A DNA stretch of 7,326 nucleotides. Source: Psychroflexus sp. (GTDB lineage: Bacteria > Bacteroidota > Bacteroidia > Flavobacteriales > Flavobacteriaceae). The translations under genes were made by a program, and so were the position numbers. Shown here piece after piece: positions 6,235-7,326 of the stretch. The stretch covers positions 1 to 7,326 of the forward strand of contig PXBV01000273.1 of assembly GCA_003565575.1 (NCBI GenBank). Direction: 5' to 3'. Under the pieces are notes generated by a model. The model had not been told where the DNA came from. It saw only the letters and a list, made by a program, of their open reading frames with translations, and searched no databases. Position 1 is the stretch's first letter. Each line of letters begins with the position of its first letter.

Positions 6235-7326
6235 ATGGCAGTAGATTTACTACTTGGACTCCAATGGGGAGATGAAGGCAAAGGAAAAATAGTAGATTAC
6301 CTTACAAAAAACTACAACATTATAGCAAGATTTCAAGGCGGTCCTAATGCAGGACACACCCTAGAATTTGATGGTATAAAACATGTTTTACACACCATAC
6401 CCTCAGGTATTTTTCATAAAGATGCTATTAATGTGGTAGGTAATGGAGTTGTGATAGACCCTGTTATTTTTCAAAAAGAAATTGAAGCTCTCTCTAAATT
6501 TAATCTTGATTTTAAAAAGTCTTTATTAATTTCGAGAAAGGCTCACCTTATTCTTCCTACCCATAGACTTTTAGATGCTGCTTCTGAAACTTCTAAAGGA
6601 AAGGCAAAAATAGGGTCTACTTTGAAAGGGATTGGACCTACATATATGGACAAAACCGGACGAAACGGCATTAGAGTTGGAGATCTAGAATTTGATAGCT
6701 GGAAAGAAAAATATAGACAGCTGGCTAATAAACATCAAGAATTGATAGAGTTCTACAATGTAGATGTGCAGTACAATTTGAAAGAACTTGAGCATGAGTT
6801 TTTTGAAGCTGTAGAAGCTATTAAAACTCTTCAATTTATTGACTCTGAGGAATATCTGCATCAAGCACAAGTAAAAAATCAAAGTATTTTAGCAGAGGGC
6901 GCACAAGGCTCTTTACTTGATATTGATTTTGGTACCTATCCTTTTGTAACGTCCTCCAACACTACTGCGGCCGGAGCTTGTACAGGATTAGGAATTGCTC
7001 CTAATAAAATTAAAAATGTGTTTGGAATCTTTAAAGCATACACTACTAGAGTAGGAAGCGGTCCATTTCCAACAGAATTATTTGATGAAGATGGTGCTAA
7101 AATGGCCAAAGTTGGTAACGAGTTTGGAGCTACAACAGGTAGGCCTAGACGCTGCGGTTGGTTAGATTTGGTGGCTTTGAAATATGCTGTTCAAGTCAAT
7201 GGTGTTACAGAATTAATGATGATGAAGGGTGATGTACTTAGCGGTTTTAAGACTTTAAAAATTTGCGTTGCTTACCATTACAAAGGGCAGGAAATTGAAC
7301 ATTTGCCTTACAATATTGAGTCAGAA
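6235..7326 (+). CDS. purA: Adenylosuccinate synthase, C-terminal end cut off by window edge
   Basis: Catalyses the GTP-dependent joining of IMP and aspartate to adenylosuccinate, the first committed step to AMP, in the cytoplasm. The 364 residues visible lack a stop; family members are about 425, so roughly 60 are missing. The N-terminal GLQWGDEGKGK (8-18) carries catalytic Asp13 and the phosphate-binding loop, and GGPNAGHT (35-42) carries His41, the same numbers as in E. coli. Further signatures are KGIGPTYMDK (131-140), EGAQGSLLDIDFGTYPFVTSSN (221-242), TRVGSGPFPTEL (271-282) and TGRPRRCGWLDLVALKYA (301-318). The guanine-contacting TKLD motif reads MKGD here, keeping Lys331 and Asp333. The ATG is 3 bases after the fur stop with an AACAA stretch before it, so it depends on the fur or rel transcript. 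ppGpp inhibits the E. coli enzyme, which makes the nearby rel gene notable. Nothing suggests loss of activity. Confidence 0.97.
   Translation, partial: MAVDLLLGLQWGDEGKGKIVDYLTKNYNIIARFQGGPNAGHTLEFDGIKHVLHTIPSGIFHKDAINVVGNGVVIDPVIFQKEIEALSKFNLDFKKSLLISRKAHLILPTHRLLDAASETSKGKAKIGSTLKGIGPTYMDKTGRNGIRVGDLEFDSWKEKYRQLANKHQELIEFYNVDVQYNLKELEHEFFEAVEAIKTLQFIDSEEYLHQAQVKNQSILAEGAQGSLLDIDFGTYPFVTSSNTTAAGACTGLGIAPNKIKNVFGIFKAYTTRVGSGPFPTELFDEDGAKMAKVGNEFGATTGRPRRCGWLDLVALKYAVQVNGVTELMMMKGDVLSGFKTLKICVAYHYKGQEIEHLPYNIESE

Noticed and set aside
6685..6882. Leftward open frame of 65 codons.
   Set aside because: It is antisense to conserved purA coding sequence and has no supporting motif.
1..7326. Mobile element, CRISPR array, tRNA, rRNA, toxin-antitoxin or defence genes.
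   Set aside because: I saw no direct repeat array, terminal inverted repeats, transposase or tRNA-like cloverleaf; all large frames belong to core cellular families.

Overview
The window looks like chromosomal DNA of a member of the Bacteroidota, most likely a flavobacterium. It is AT-rich and intergenic spaces are short. Genes lack clear Shine-Dalgarno sequences but have A-rich stretches before their ATGs. Three gene starts are preceded by the TAnnTTTG -7 element typical of this phylum. The proteins (Ste24-type M48 protease, Fur without CxxC pairs, coiled-coil/ZapA pair) also have a flavobacterial look. I judge this by inspection; no database search was run.

Layout. The left third is a leftward (minus-strand) group. 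It starts at a promoter near 2150-2180 and reads: a small coiled-coil protein (2126-1836), zapA (1834-1541), a 6S RNA gene (about 1520-1344), and rny encoding RNase Y (from 1331, running off the left edge with about 80 C-terminal residues missing). The right two thirds are a rightward group diverging from the same 140-bp intergenic region: a membrane M48 zinc protease (2266-3504), a bifunctional (p)ppGpp synthetase/hydrolase (3532-5751), a Fur-family repressor (5770-6231) and purA (from 6235, running off the right edge with about 60 residues missing). No stretch over 300 bases lacks a gene; the longest gap, 1332-1540, holds the 6S RNA.

How the genes fit together. The leftward set joins cell division (coiled-coil protein plus ZapA at the FtsZ ring) with RNA-level control (6S RNA binding RNA polymerase, RNase Y in mRNA turnover). 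The rightward set joins the stringent-response enzyme to a metal-responsive repressor and to the first committed step from IMP to AMP; PurA is a known target of ppGpp inhibition in E. coli. Everything here resembles conserved core-genome content. I found no defence system, mobile element, CRISPR array or clearly new system. The most interesting parts are the 6S RNA, which is absent from a protein-only reading and ends 12 bases before the rny start codon, and the promoter elements that correct two start sites and suggest a nearly leaderless fur transcript.
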